64,000 nucleotides of DNA from Lachnospira sp. (GCA_017621205.1 JAGATQ010000017.1:1-64000), one strand, 5' to 3'; shown: positions 33,843 through 43,400, counted from the stretch's first letter. Translations and numbers: made by a program. Notes: generated by a model not told the origin, from the letters alone.

Positions 33843-35171
33843 TCAAGCCTGTCCCTGTTCAGCAAATATTCCATCCAGCAGGCTAAGTGCTTCCTCCATA
33901 GAAATCTTCTCATTAACTCCCTGCCGCAAAAAGGCATTTACCTCCTCTATTTTGGAAATCGCATAGTCAATCTGCGGATTCGCACCATTTTTATAGGCAC
34001 CGATATTAATCAAATCCTCTGCTTCATTGTAGGTTGCCAGTACATTACGCAGCTTTCCTGCTGCTTCCTTATGCTCCTCAGTGGCAATCTGGCTCATACA
34101 ACGGGAAATACTTGCCATTATGTCAATTGCCGGATAGTGATTCTTCTGTCCTAAGCGTCTGGACAGTACAATATGCCCATCAAGGATACTTCTTGCCGTA
34201 TCGGTTATCGGCTCATTAAAATCATCTCCATCTACAAGTACCGTATAAAGCCCTGTAATAGAACCGTCTGCCGAACATCCCGCCCGTTCCAGAAGCTTTG
34301 GCATCTCAGAATATACACTCGGCGGATATCCTCTTGTTACCGGAGGTTCCCCGGAAGCCAGCCCTATCTCCCTTTGTGCCATTGAAAAACGGGTAAGGGA
34401 ATCCATCATCAACAGTACATCCTTGCCCTGGTCGCGGAAATATTCCGCCACTGCCGTCGCTGTCTTAGCCGCTTTACTACGAATCAATGCCGGTTTATCA
34501 GAGGTTGCAATCACCAGCACAGAACGACGCATTCCTTCTTCTCCCAAATCCCGCTCAATAAATTCCCTTACCTCACGTCCACGCTCTCCTATCAATGCAA
34601 TTACGTTAATATCCGCCTTTGTATTTCTGGCAAACATTCCAAGAAGGGTACTCTTGCCAACACCAGAACCGGCAAAGATACCAATACGCTGCCCCTTTCC
34701 AAGGGTAATCAAACCATCAACAGCCTTAACGCCAAGAGGAAGTATCTCATCAATAATCTTACGCTCCATCGGATCTGGTGGCGGTGCTTCCACTGAATAA
34801 GCTTCCCCAAGCTGATATTGCTCTGCATCCATCCCATTTGGAATGCCAAGGCCATCGAGTGTCTGCCCAAGCAGACTAGGGCCAACATAGACCTGTAATG
34901 GTTTCCCCGTATTTTCCACCAAAGCCCCGAGTCCAATTCCCTCCACATTATCAAAGGGCATCAAAAGAATCCGATTGTCCCGAAAACCTACCACCTCCGC
35001 ATTGACTTTGTGTAAGCCATCCCGTGAGGTAATGACACACAAATCGTTAAGCTTGGCGTCCGGCCCAATCGATTCCACAGTCAGGCCAACCACCTTGGCA
35101 ACCTTACCAAGCTTCTTTTCCAAGGGAAGCTGCATCAATTTATCATATCGGCTAAAATCAATCTCTAACAT
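33843..35171 (-). CDS. fliI: Flagellum-specific export ATPase FliI
   Basis: The 442-residue F1-type ATPase powers loading of export substrates. Walker A is GIFAGSGVGKSTLLGMFA (about residues 162-179), Walker B LLMMDSLTRFSMAQRE, followed by GEPPVTRGYPPSVYSEMPKL and an arginine finger region. It follows fliH after an 89-base gap holding a terminator-like hairpin. Confidence 0.97.
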   Translation of the reverse strand: MLEIDFSRYDKLMQLPLEKKLGKVAKVVGLTVESIGPDAKLNDLCVITSRDGLHKVNAEVVGFRDNRILLMPFDNVEGIGLGALVENTGKPLQVYVGPSLLGQTLDGLGIPNGMDAEQYQLGEAYSVEAPPPDPMERKIIDEILPLGVKAVDGLITLGKGQRIGIFAGSGVGKSTLLGMFARNTKADINVIALIGERGREVREFIERDLGEEGMRRSVLVIATSDKPALIRSKAAKTATAVAEYFRDQGKDVLLMMDSLTRFSMAQREIGLASGEPPVTRGYPPSVYSEMPKLLERAGCSADGSITGLYTVLVDGDDFNEPITDTARSILDGHIVLSRRLGQKNHYPAIDIMASISRCMSQIATEEHKEAAGKLRNVLATYNEAEDLINIGAYKNGANPQIDYAISKIEEVNAFLRQGVNEKISMEEALSLLDGIFAEQGQA

Positions 35172-35206
35172 CCGTTTTCTCTCTTTCCTAGCAACAGAAT
35201 AACAAA

Positions 35207-35236
35207 AATTCCATATACCTTGCGGAATATGGAATT
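35207..35236 (-). terminator. Terminator-like hairpin between fliH and fliI
   Basis: Perfect 10-bp arms AATTCCATAT (35207-35216) and ATATGGAATT (35227-35236). On the minus strand the stem is followed by TTTTTGTTATT, an intrinsic-terminator look, although fliI and 20 more genes of the operon lie downstream. It may reduce read-through or mark an RNA processing site. Confidence 0.6.
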
Positions 35237-35260
35237 ACTGCTCTTAGTACACTAATATGC

Positions 35261-36142
35261 TTATGCATTAAGTAACATTAAACTTTTGATTAGCTGGGAC
35301 ATCTGCACATCCAGACTCAAATCCACAAGTCCGCCCTCCGTCTCAATTCTACACTGGTTCTTAGAAAGCTTGGCATCCTGAAACAGTTCGATGGAAACGG
35401 AAGGATTCAGATATCCATATATATTCTCTTTATTCTTGTTCACATATTCAAAATCCTGTTCCGAAACAGAAACCACAAAGGAATGACTATTTTCCATATC
35501 CCGCATGGCATTGTTTATCAGATAAAGCATAATGTCCTTATGTCCGGTAACAACGACTCCTGTCAATCGTTCCAAAAGCTGACATAGCACCTCTACAAAC
35601 TTCGGCTCTAAAGCAGTAAGATTATCCTCAAACTCCTGCTCTAATTCCTGCTGCCTGGCATTGAGCTGCTCTTCAAGCTCTGCCTTCTGCCTCGCAATCT
35701 CGTCCGCAGCATCCTTAAGCCCCTGCTGATAACCATCCTCTTTGCCCTGTGCAAAGCCCTGTGCCTTCATATCCTCCGCTAACGCCTGTGCATCATTACG
35801 AATCTGTTCTGCCTCCTGATAAGCCTCTTCTACAATCAAGGCAGCCTCATGGGCATCCTCAATATCAGAATCCCATTCAAGACCTTCTGTGCCTTCCATT
35901 GTTTCATAAACAGCCCTGTCCTCATCAGAAAGGGCAGCAAGCTCTTCCTCCGTCATCTCTGTTGTAAACAATCCTTTCGCAAAACCAAATTCATCCGGTT
36001 CTCCAAATCCTGTACTCTTATTATGCACGGATTGCTGTTTCTCTATTGTCTCAGTAATCCTAATAACTGTCTCATTCTGTTCAGAATCAATGATAAGGGG
36101 TTCCAGTTGCTTTGCATTATACGCTTTAATCACATTAGACAA
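35261..36142 (-). CDS. fliH: Flagellar assembly protein FliH
   Basis: The 293-residue protein regulates FliI and links it to the C-ring. The N-terminal half is acidic; a Gln/Glu/Ala coiled coil (about 125-190) is followed by the conserved C-terminal domain (EVLCQLLERLTGVVVTGHKD). The start is taken as TTG at 36142 (product MSNVIKAYNAKQ), with AGGTGA 8 bases upstream; it overlaps the fliG stop by eight bases. The longer frame would lie wholly inside fliG. Confidence 0.88.
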   Translation of the reverse strand: MSNVIKAYNAKQLEPLIIDSEQNETVIRITETIEKQQSVHNKSTGFGEPDEFGFAKGLFTTEMTEEELAALSDEDRAVYETMEGTEGLEWDSDIEDAHEAALIVEEAYQEAEQIRNDAQALAEDMKAQGFAQGKEDGYQQGLKDAADEIARQKAELEEQLNARQQELEQEFEDNLTALEPKFVEVLCQLLERLTGVVVTGHKDIMLYLINNAMRDMENSHSFVVSVSEQDFEYVNKNKENIYGYLNPSVSIELFQDAKLSKNQCRIETEGGLVDLSLDVQMSQLIKSLMLLNA

Positions 36143-37148
36143 TGATTTCGTCACCTCCACCTCTGGAAATAACAATATCACCACTATCCTCAAGCTTACG
36201 GATTATATTAACAATACGCTGCTGTGCATCCTCTACATCCTTCATACGAACCGGACCCATAAACTCCATGTCCTCACGAATCATCGTAGCAAGACGGGTA
36301 GACAGATTCTCAAAGATAACATTCTGCACATCTTCGTTCGCACCCTTAAGGGAGATTGCCAGCTCATTGTTATCCACTTCACGAAGCACACGCTGGATAG
36401 AACGGTTGTCCAGTGAAAGGATATCCTCGAATACAAACATCTTATGGCGAATTTCATCAGCAAGCTCTGGCTCTTCGATATCCAGATTCTCCATAATATT
36501 CTTCTCTGTACCACGGTCTACCGTATTCAAAATCTCTACGATGGCATCGACACCGCCGACAATCGTGTAATCCTGATTTACCAAAGAAGCCAACTTTCTC
36601 TCCAATACCTTCTCCACTTCCTTAATTACATCCGGACTGGTTCTGTCCATCTGGGCAATACGTTTTGCAACATCCGCCTGCTTATCCGCCGGTAACGCAG
36701 AGACAATCTGTGCCGCCTGATTCGCTGACAAATAAGACAAAATCAATGCAATCGTCTGCGGATGCTCATCCTGAATAAAGTTTAACAACTGGGATGCATC
36801 TGTCTTTCTGATAAACTCAAAAGGACGCACCTGCAAAGAAGCAGTCAGACGTCCAATCACATCCCTTGCCTTCTCGGCTCCCAGTGCTTTCTCCAGCAAA
36901 TCTGTCGCATAGCCAATACCACCCTCTGTAATATATTGCTGTGCCAGACATATCTCATAAAATTCATCTACTATGGCATCCTTGACAACAGGAGAAACAC
37001 TTCTTGTATTGGCAATCTCCAGTGTCAACTGCTCAATCTCGTCCTCCTTCAAATGCTTAAACACGGTAGCAGACTTCTCCGGACCAAGCGTAATCAATAG
37101 AATCGCTGCTTTTTCAAGTCCACCCAAATCATCTAATGGTGTTGACAT
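36135..37148 (-). CDS. fliG: Flagellar motor switch protein FliG
   Basis: The 337-residue rotor protein has N (KAAILLITLGPEKSATVFKH), middle (EHPQTIALILSYLSANQAAQ) and C domains, with the charged torque helix (LDNRSIQRVLREVDNNELAI) that meets MotA. The start MSTPLDDLGG at 37148 follows GGGAGTGATG, four bases after the fliF stop. Confidence 0.97.
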   Translation of the reverse strand: MSTPLDDLGGLEKAAILLITLGPEKSATVFKHLKEDEIEQLTLEIANTRSVSPVVKDAIVDEFYEICLAQQYITEGGIGYATDLLEKALGAEKARDVIGRLTASLQVRPFEFIRKTDASQLLNFIQDEHPQTIALILSYLSANQAAQIVSALPADKQADVAKRIAQMDRTSPDVIKEVEKVLERKLASLVNQDYTIVGGVDAIVEILNTVDRGTEKNIMENLDIEEPELADEIRHKMFVFEDILSLDNRSIQRVLREVDNNELAISLKGANEDVQNVIFENLSTRLATMIREDMEFMGPVRMKDVEDAQQRIVNIIRKLEDSGDIVISRGGGDEIIV

Positions 37149-37152
37149 ATCA

Positions 37153-38775
37153 TCACTCCCAATCCTCATTCAGCCAATTCCGAAGCAACTGTGCCACCGC
37201 TTCCGGATTCTCATCAACAAACTTCTCAATCAGTTCTCTTGCAGCAGATTTATCACTAAATTCAATGTCCTGCAAGCTCTGATTGTCCTTGGTGGTTGCC
37301 AGCAATGCCTCCACAGAAAGCTCTGGCTCCATTTCCTCCACCTCAATCGGTTTCATACCCTTAAATACAACAAATACTAATAGCAAGACGATAATCAATG
37401 CTAATATATATTGCAGATAACTTCTGGCAAACTCAGAGAATGTCATCTTATCCGCCTCATAAAAAAGCGGAACCTCATACGCAATAATGGAAATGTTATC
37501 TTCAGAAATACCGGTTGCCATTGCAACACTGGTAATCAGCGCAGGGTCAACATCAATATTCGTTGACATCCCGTTGGCTTGCTTAAACTCTGAAAATGTC
37601 TGTTCGTTCTGGTCAAGCTCATCCTTCATCTCTGCTTCGTAATAGGAGCGGTAACGATTCAGTATAATAGAAATGGAAGAATCATCATAATTAATGGTTG
37701 CAACACCTGCTTTCGTCACAGTCGTACGTTTGCTGGTATTATATTCAATCTTTGATATATCTGTATTACCACTGCTGTTACTTCCATTGGTGATATCATA
37801 ATCCGTTACCTCACCGTCATTGGCATCGGTTCCCGGAATATTACCACTGTCAGAATTATTCTCATTATGGTAATTATATTCATATGCCTTAGGACCTGTC
37901 TCTTCACCCTCGTGTGTATAAAAATCTTCATCCGTAATAGTAGATTGATTAAAATCAATCGACATATTGGGTGCAACCTCAACATCATTAAAATTACTGG
38001 ACTTTAACAGTAGTGCCTGTACCTGCGTCCTAATATCATTGGTAAGATTAGACCGATATTCCTCTGCTGTAGCAGTACTGGCAATCCCATCCTCATTGTT
38101 ACTGCCTGCGAATAGTATATTGCCATCCTGATCAATAATCTTAATATTGTCCGTATTCATATCACCAATGGTAGTTGCAAGAAATGTAGCCAGTCCTTTC
38201 GCACCGGACATCTTAAAAGAATCATTGGTGGTAAGCATTACTGCACAAGTATTCTCTTTTTCCTGTTCCAATATCGCTGTAGAATTGTCTGCAAAGGTTA
38301 CCTGAACCGTAGCAGCATCTATGCCCTCATTCGTCTCTACCATCGCATTGGCAAGCCTGCTCTGCAATGCAAGCTTCAACTTCTCCTGACGTTCTGTATT
38401 CGTAGTGGATAAATCATTGTCTAATGCATCTGTATAAGAATAATCCGCATTGGAATTTCTTCCAACCTCCTGTGACCCAAGAGCGACCAAAGCATCTGAC
38501 ACCTTCTTAGAATCCACGCTCACCGTCAAACCATCATCTGCAATCTGATAAGCAATCTGGTTCTCCTCCAGCACGGTCTTAGCCTGTGCAGTATCCGCTG
38601 TAGTTTTATATACTACAACCTGTTCATATGTTGTCCGCGTAAACAAAACCACAAATATGATTCCTGTCACAATAACCGCCAACACAATGGAAATAATTAA
38701 TGTCTTTTGTTTAGAAGAAAACTTCTGCCAAAATTCTACAATTTGCTGTGGTATTTCCTTAATCTTTTCACCCAT
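37153..38775 (-). CDS. fliF: Flagellar MS-ring protein FliF
   Basis: The 540-residue protein forms the MS ring. Membrane helices lie near residues 24-46 and 440-462, the ring-building YscJ/FliF domain is at about 47-240 (RQEKLKLALQSRLANAMVET), a Asn/Ser/Asp-rich loop at about 290-350, and the C-terminal FliG-binding tail ends LLRNWLNEDWE. Length and order are typical. Confidence 0.97.
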   Translation of the reverse strand: MGEKIKEIPQQIVEFWQKFSSKQKTLIISIVLAVIVTGIIFVVLFTRTTYEQVVVYKTTADTAQAKTVLEENQIAYQIADDGLTVSVDSKKVSDALVALGSQEVGRNSNADYSYTDALDNDLSTTNTERQEKLKLALQSRLANAMVETNEGIDAATVQVTFADNSTAILEQEKENTCAVMLTTNDSFKMSGAKGLATFLATTIGDMNTDNIKIIDQDGNILFAGSNNEDGIASTATAEEYRSNLTNDIRTQVQALLLKSSNFNDVEVAPNMSIDFNQSTITDEDFYTHEGEETGPKAYEYNYHNENNSDSGNIPGTDANDGEVTDYDITNGSNSSGNTDISKIEYNTSKRTTVTKAGVATINYDDSSISIILNRYRSYYEAEMKDELDQNEQTFSEFKQANGMSTNIDVDPALITSVAMATGISEDNISIIAYEVPLFYEADKMTFSEFARSYLQYILALIIVLLLVFVVFKGMKPIEVEEMEPELSVEALLATTKDNQSLQDIEFSDKSAARELIEKFVDENPEAVAQLLRNWLNEDWE

Positions 38776-38836
38776 TTTACTACCGTCTCCAACTGTTGCA
38801 AATTAATAAAAAGCTGTTTACTATTACCAGCTAAAA

Positions 38837-39160
38837 CTATACCTGCATCTGCATAATTTCTCTATATGCTTCAACTAATTTATCACGTACTGCAACCGTA
38901 AACTGCAGTGCATCGTTCGCCTTACGCTGTGCCACACCTAATTCATGTGTGTTGTCAGAGTAACCCAGCTCATAATTCAATGCCGCCTGTTGGGCATCCT
39001 TCTGTGCAGCATCTGTCTCCTCTATCATCCCCATGATAGAGCCTAACATCTGGTCAAAGGCTGTTCCATTACTACGATTTACACCACTTGCAGTTACTGA
39101 ATTGCCTAAATCCATTCCTACTTCTCTTGCAGCAGCCTGTGCAATTGCATTCACATCCAT
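38837..39160 (-). CDS. fliE: Hook-basal body protein FliE
   Basis: The 107-residue protein links the MS ring to the rod and is needed for export gate opening. The conserved C-terminal segment (VAQRKANDALQFTVAVRDKL, AYREIMQMQV) is present. It lies between flgC and fliF; a weak AGCTG/CAGCT hairpin with a T-run sits in the 61-base gap before fliF. Confidence 0.95.
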   Translation of the reverse strand: MDVNAIAQAAAREVGMDLGNSVTASGVNRSNGTAFDQMLGSIMGMIEETDAAQKDAQQAALNYELGYSDNTHELGVAQRKANDALQFTVAVRDKLVEAYREIMQMQV

Positions 39161-39183
39161 ACTATTCTCCTTCGTCTGTCAAA

Positions 39184-39621
39184 CTATCCTCTCATAATCT
39201 CCAAGCCCTTGCTGGACATCGCTTTCGCCGCTTCAAAGGCAGTTACATTGGCCTCGTATGAACGGGACGCATCAATCATATCTGTCATCTCCTGCACTGT
39301 ATTAACATTCGGATAAGACACATACCCATTCTCATCTGCATCGGGATTATCGGGGTCATACACCATCTTAAGGTCACTCATATCTGTGGCAATGGCTGTT
39401 ACCTTTACACCACTATATGCCTGTCCCATACAAGTTTCTAACACATTACCAAACGCTGTCTGTCTCTTCTCCGCCATCACAACCGTCTTACGGCGGTAAA
39501 CATCCGAGCCATCCCCTCTGGTAGAGTGGGCGTTGGCAATATTCTGCGAAATAATGTCAATTCTAAGCTGCTGTGCTGTCATACCAGTAGCAGCTACATC
39601 CATAGCACTAAATGCTCCCAT
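39184..39621 (-). CDS. flgC: Flagellar rod protein FlgC
   Basis: The 145-residue proximal rod protein has the N-terminal rod motif (TGMTAQQLRIDIISQNIANA, HSTRGDGSDVYRRK) and the C-terminal axial motif (MTDMIDASRSYEANVTAFEA). It starts 31 bases after flgB with an aaggagg site. Confidence 0.96.
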   Translation of the reverse strand: MGAFSAMDVAATGMTAQQLRIDIISQNIANAHSTRGDGSDVYRRKTVVMAEKRQTAFGNVLETCMGQAYSGVKVTAIATDMSDLKMVYDPDNPDADENGYVSYPNVNTVQEMTDMIDASRSYEANVTAFEAAKAMSSKGLEIMRG

Positions 39622-39652
39622 AAAAGACCTCCTTTATACCATACAGATACTA

Positions 39653-40048
39653 TCATTTCTTGCCAAGGGCAATCTCAATCCTGCCAAATTCCTGATTCAT
39701 ACTGTCTATCAGTGCATTGTACCGTATCTGGTTTTCTGCAAGGTAGACATTCTCTGTAGCAACATCTACATTATTACCATCAAGGCGGTACGATAAGTTA
39801 ACATTATCTGTATATACACTGCTGTGAATCTCCTCAATACGGGTACACGCCTTCGAAACCCTTTCATCCAAGGAACCAGAGCTAAGCAGTGCTTCCTCAA
39901 GATAAACGTTAAAGGCAACATCCTTACGCTTATAGCCCGGAGTATCGTCATTGGCAATATTATTGGCAAGAACCTCATTTCTTGTCCATGCAGCATCTGC
40001 TCCCTTATCTAATACATCAATGTAATTATAAATGCCAGTATTAATCAT
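39653..40048 (-). CDS. flgB: Flagellar rod protein FlgB
   Basis: The 131-residue proximal rod protein has RNEVLANNIANDDTPGYKRK near its N-terminus and a C-terminal DSMNQEFGRIEIALGK. It is the first gene of the long flagellar operon, preceded by a gaggagg site. Two hairpins lie in the 138-base gap to codY; a clear promoter is not obvious there. Confidence 0.95.
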   Translation of the reverse strand: MINTGIYNYIDVLDKGADAAWTRNEVLANNIANDDTPGYKRKDVAFNVYLEEALLSSGSLDERVSKACTRIEEIHSSVYTDNVNLSYRLDGNNVDVATENVYLAENQIRYNALIDSMNQEFGRIEIALGKK

Positions 40049-40078
40049 ACCTTGACCTCCTCATACAATATACAAGAC

Positions 40079-40100
40079 AAAAAGGAATCTTTAAGAATCC
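40079..40100 (-). terminator. Terminator-like hairpin between codY and flgB
   Basis: On the minus strand GGATTCTT/AAGATTCC (40100-40084, one mismatch) is followed by TTTTT. A second perfect hairpin CGGAAA/TTTCCG lies upstream at 40125-40140. The pair may separate codY from the flagellar operon or attenuate transcription into flgB. Confidence 0.5.
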
Positions 40101-40186
40101 TCAAAAATCCCTTTCACACTGCAACGGAAATCCTTTTCCGAGCATGATGATATCTCATCACATCATTCAAAATACTCTTTCAAGCA

Positions 40187-40969
40187 TCATTTTACATAGT
40201 ATTCACTACACTTTTTCAATTCTTCAAACACCACATCGTTAACCACCTTAATACAAGTCCCCTTCATCCCAGCTGATCTGGTCTCAATAACACCTGCACT
40301 TTCAAACTTTCGCAGTGCATTCACAATAACAGAACGGGTAATCCCCGCCTGATCCGCAATCCGGCTGGCAACCAAGACACTCTCCATCCCGGTAAGCTCC
40401 TTAAAAACCAGTTGAATCGCCTCTAATTCCAAATGAGACAATGTTGCAATCGCCGAATGAACAATGGAACGCTTCCGGCTCTCCTCTTCATTCTCCTCGT
40501 TGACAGAACGCATCATCTCCAGACTAACCACAGTAGTACCATACTCGCTTAAAATAATGTCATCAATGGAATACTCCTCATCGGTCCGGTACATAAACAC
40601 TGTTCCCAAACGCTCCCCGGCAATATCAATGGGATTGATGATTGCTCTGCAGTTTAACGCCTCATCACAGGAAAAACCAAGCGTCTCCATATTGACATTC
40701 TCCTTGGTGGATAAAACACTCAACAACCGTTCATTAAACAAGTTGTCTACATAGCTGCCGACAAGTGTATTAAGCAGACTTTCTACCACCCGGTTCCCCG
40801 GCTGGTTAAATAAACCTAAAATCTTGCCCTTATAGCTAATCACCAAGACATTGGATAGCAATATATCGCCAAGCACCTGACAGATATCATCGAATACCAC
40901 CTTGCTTGAATTGTTATTGTGCAATAATTTATTAATCTTTCTTGTCTTATCCAACAATTGTACACTCAT
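40187..40969 (-). CDS. codY: GTP/branched-chain amino acid-sensing repressor CodY
   Basis: The 260-residue protein has the CodY GAF sensor (SVQLLDKTRKINKLLHNNNS start) and a C-terminal winged helix (ASRIADQAGITRSVIVNALR, KFESAGVIETRSAGMKGT). It represses stationary-phase, nutrient and motility genes when GTP and isoleucine are high. The start at 40969 has ggggaggt at 6 bases. It lies directly upstream of flgB as in B. subtilis. Confidence 0.96.
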   Translation of the reverse strand: MSVQLLDKTRKINKLLHNNNSSKVVFDDICQVLGDILLSNVLVISYKGKILGLFNQPGNRVVESLLNTLVGSYVDNLFNERLLSVLSTKENVNMETLGFSCDEALNCRAIINPIDIAGERLGTVFMYRTDEEYSIDDIILSEYGTTVVSLEMMRSVNEENEEESRKRSIVHSAIATLSHLELEAIQLVFKELTGMESVLVASRIADQAGITRSVIVNALRKFESAGVIETRSAGMKGTCIKVVNDVVFEELKKCSEYYVK

Positions 40970-41005
40970 GAAAGAACCTCCCCTATCATAAGTCTTTTCT
41001 GTCAT

Positions 41006-41034
41006 ATATAAAAGACTACGATAGCTGTACTCAA
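41006..41034 (-). promoter_or_regulatory. SigA-type promoter of codY
   Basis: Minus strand TTGAGT (41034-41029), 17-base spacer, TTATAT (41011-41006), 37 bases before the codY start. Confidence 0.6.
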
Positions 41035-41105
41035 TAAGTTTATCACATTACAAGCGGAATAACAACCTTTTTTTATTGCAATAGACACAAAAGGATTACA
41101 AAAAC

Positions 41106-43400
41106 TTAGTCATTTTCCCCATTTTCTGGCACATTGGTAACATATCCACATGTCTCATCTGCACATTGCATTTTCTTTCCTTTGACCAGCATATAACCGT
41201 TACATTTGGGACATCGTTCCTTTGCCGGACGCTGCCAGCTCATGAAATCACAGTCTGGGAAACCAATACAGCCATAATATTTCCTGCCCTTTTTTGTCTT
41301 CTTAAGGGCAATCTCATTGCCACACTTTGGACATGGCACTCCTATTTTCTCGTAATGCGGTTTTGTATTACTGCACTCCGGAAATCCGGGGCATGCCAAA
41401 AACTTACCATACGGACCATATTTTACCACCATATTTCTGCCGCATTTTTCACAGATAACATCTGTAACCTCATCCTGAATCTCAATTTCTTCCAGCTCCT
41501 TTTCTGCCAGTTCTACCGCATCATGAAGCTCAGGATAATTATTGCGGATAATATCCTTCCAATTCATCGTCCCTGCTTCCACACTATCAAGAAGCGTTTC
41601 AATATTGGCAGTAAAAACTACATCTACAATCACTGGGAATGCCTGTTTCATCATCTGGTTTACTGCCTCCCCAAGCTCCGTAACGCAAAGGCTTTTATTC
41701 TCCTTTACAACATAACGGCGGGTAATAAGTGTATTAATCGTACTGGAATAAGTACTCGGACGTCCAATGCCGAGCTCTTCCATCGTTTTTACCATTGCCT
41801 GCTCGGTGTATCGTGCCGGTGGCTGGGTAAAATGCTGTTTATCAACCAGTGTTACCTTATCAAGTTCCATCCCCTTTTCCAGATTGCGGACTGCACTGTT
41901 ATGTTCCTTTTTTTCATCATCCATATCATAAACAGATAAAAAACCATCAAATTTCAGACGGGAGGTAGCAAGGCTAAAACGATAGTCACCTGCTTTCACC
42001 TTAACATTCATTGTCTCATACACCGCATTGTCCATCTGGCTTGCCATAAAACGGCAATATATCAGCTTATACAGACGAAACATATCTCTGGAAAGCTCCT
42101 CCTTCACCTGAACCGGATGCACATCAATATAAGAAGGACGAATTGCCTCATGGGCATCCTGAATCTTCTTACCGGAAGCATTCTCCTTGACCGTCCTGCT
42201 CAGATAATTCTCTCCAAATTGCTCCTTAATATAAGTCTTGGCCTGTGCCTTCGCCTCGTCAGAAACACGCACTGAATCCGTACGAAGATACGTAATCAAA
42301 CTGATGGTTCCATGTCCCTTCACTGAAACGCCCTCATAAAGCTGCTGGGCAAGCTGCATCGTCTTTTTGGTAGAAAAATTCAGCTTCCTCGCTGCCTCCT
42401 GCTGCAAGGTACTAGTCGTAAAGGGCATTGGGCTCTTCTTGATACGCTCTCCTGTCTTAATCTCCTCTACAATATAATTGGCTTTTGCAAGCTTCTTTTT
42501 TACCGCATCCATCTCCTGCTTGGAATGAATCTCTAACTTGCCCTTGGCATCTCCGGCAAACTTAGCAATCACCGGTTTTTTACTATTACCAATCAACACT
42601 TCTGCGTCCAACGACCAATATTCTTCCGGTATAAAGGCATTAATCTCCTCCTCCCGGTCACATATCAGACGCAACACCACCGATTGTACCCTTCCGGCAC
42701 TCAGCCCTCTCTTAATCTTTGCCCAGAGTATTGGGCTAATCTCATAACCAATCAGACGGTCAAGCACACGTCTGGCCTGTTGGGCATCCACCAGATTCAT
42801 ATCAATATCTCTGGCATTCTTAATAGATTCCTTCACTGCATTTTTGGTAATCTCATTAAAGGTAATCCGACTATACTTTGTGTCGGAAAGCTTTAATGCA
42901 TGAGATAGATGCCAGCTAATTGCCTCTCCCTCCCGGTCCGGGTCAGTCGCGAGATACACTTTATCTGCCTTTTTGACCTTCTTGCGAAGCATCGCCAAAA
43001 TATCACCTTTCCCCCGTATTGTAATATATTTGGGCTCGTAATCATTGTCTACATCTACACCGGTGTTACTCTTGGGCAAATCCCTCACATGACCGGCTGA
43101 TGCTACTACCTCATAATTGGAACCAAGAAATTTCTTTATGGTATTCGCCTTCGTTGGCGACTCGACAATTACAAGATAATGTGCCTGTTTTTTAGCCGTC
43201 GATTTGCCAGTAGATTTCTTCTTGGCTGCTGCTTTTTTTGCGGTTGATTTCACTGCTGCCGTTTTCTTAGCTGCTGTCCTTTTCGCTGTTACTGACTTCT
43301 TCGTTGCTGTTGTCGCAGATTTTTCGCTCTTTACCCCTGTTTCTTTTGATTCCGCTGAAGGTTTTGCGGATTTGGTCGTCTCTTTTTTCGTAGTCGCCAT
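41106..43400 (-). CDS. topA: DNA topoisomerase I with histone-like tail
   Basis: The 764-residue type IA enzyme relaxes negative supercoils. Toprim begins HYLVIVESPTKANTIKKFLG (from about residue 77) with the acidic motif ATDPDREGEAISWHL; the catalytic tyrosine is in SLITYLRTDSVRVSD. Three C-terminal zinc fingers are seen (CEKCGRNM, CPKCGNEI, CPKCNGYM). The first 75 residues are an added Lys/Ala/Thr/Ser-rich tail resembling histone H1 tails. It lies between dprA and codY, as in the dprA-topA order of Bacillus. Confidence 0.96.
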   Translation of the reverse strand: MATTKKETTKSAKPSAESKETGVKSEKSATTATKKSVTAKRTAAKKTAAVKSTAKKAAAKKKSTGKSTAKKQAHYLVIVESPTKANTIKKFLGSNYEVVASAGHVRDLPKSNTGVDVDNDYEPKYITIRGKGDILAMLRKKVKKADKVYLATDPDREGEAISWHLSHALKLSDTKYSRITFNEITKNAVKESIKNARDIDMNLVDAQQARRVLDRLIGYEISPILWAKIKRGLSAGRVQSVVLRLICDREEEINAFIPEEYWSLDAEVLIGNSKKPVIAKFAGDAKGKLEIHSKQEMDAVKKKLAKANYIVEEIKTGERIKKSPMPFTTSTLQQEAARKLNFSTKKTMQLAQQLYEGVSVKGHGTISLITYLRTDSVRVSDEAKAQAKTYIKEQFGENYLSRTVKENASGKKIQDAHEAIRPSYIDVHPVQVKEELSRDMFRLYKLIYCRFMASQMDNAVYETMNVKVKAGDYRFSLATSRLKFDGFLSVYDMDDEKKEHNSAVRNLEKGMELDKVTLVDKQHFTQPPARYTEQAMVKTMEELGIGRPSTYSSTINTLITRRYVVKENKSLCVTELGEAVNQMMKQAFPVIVDVVFTANIETLLDSVEAGTMNWKDIIRNNYPELHDAVELAEKELEEIEIQDEVTDVICEKCGRNMVVKYGPYGKFLACPGFPECSNTKPHYEKIGVPCPKCGNEIALKKTKKGRKYYGCIGFPDCDFMSWQRPAKERCPKCNGYMLVKGKKMQCADETCGYVTNVPENGEND

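Noticed and set aside
38783-38836. Terminator between fliE and fliF
   Set aside because: The AGCTG/CAGCT stem is only 5-6 bp with an 11-base loop; too weak to list as a terminator.
40049-40186. SigD-type promoter upstream of flgB
   Set aside because: TAAA is present near 40092 but no GCCGATA-like -10 stands at the right spacing.
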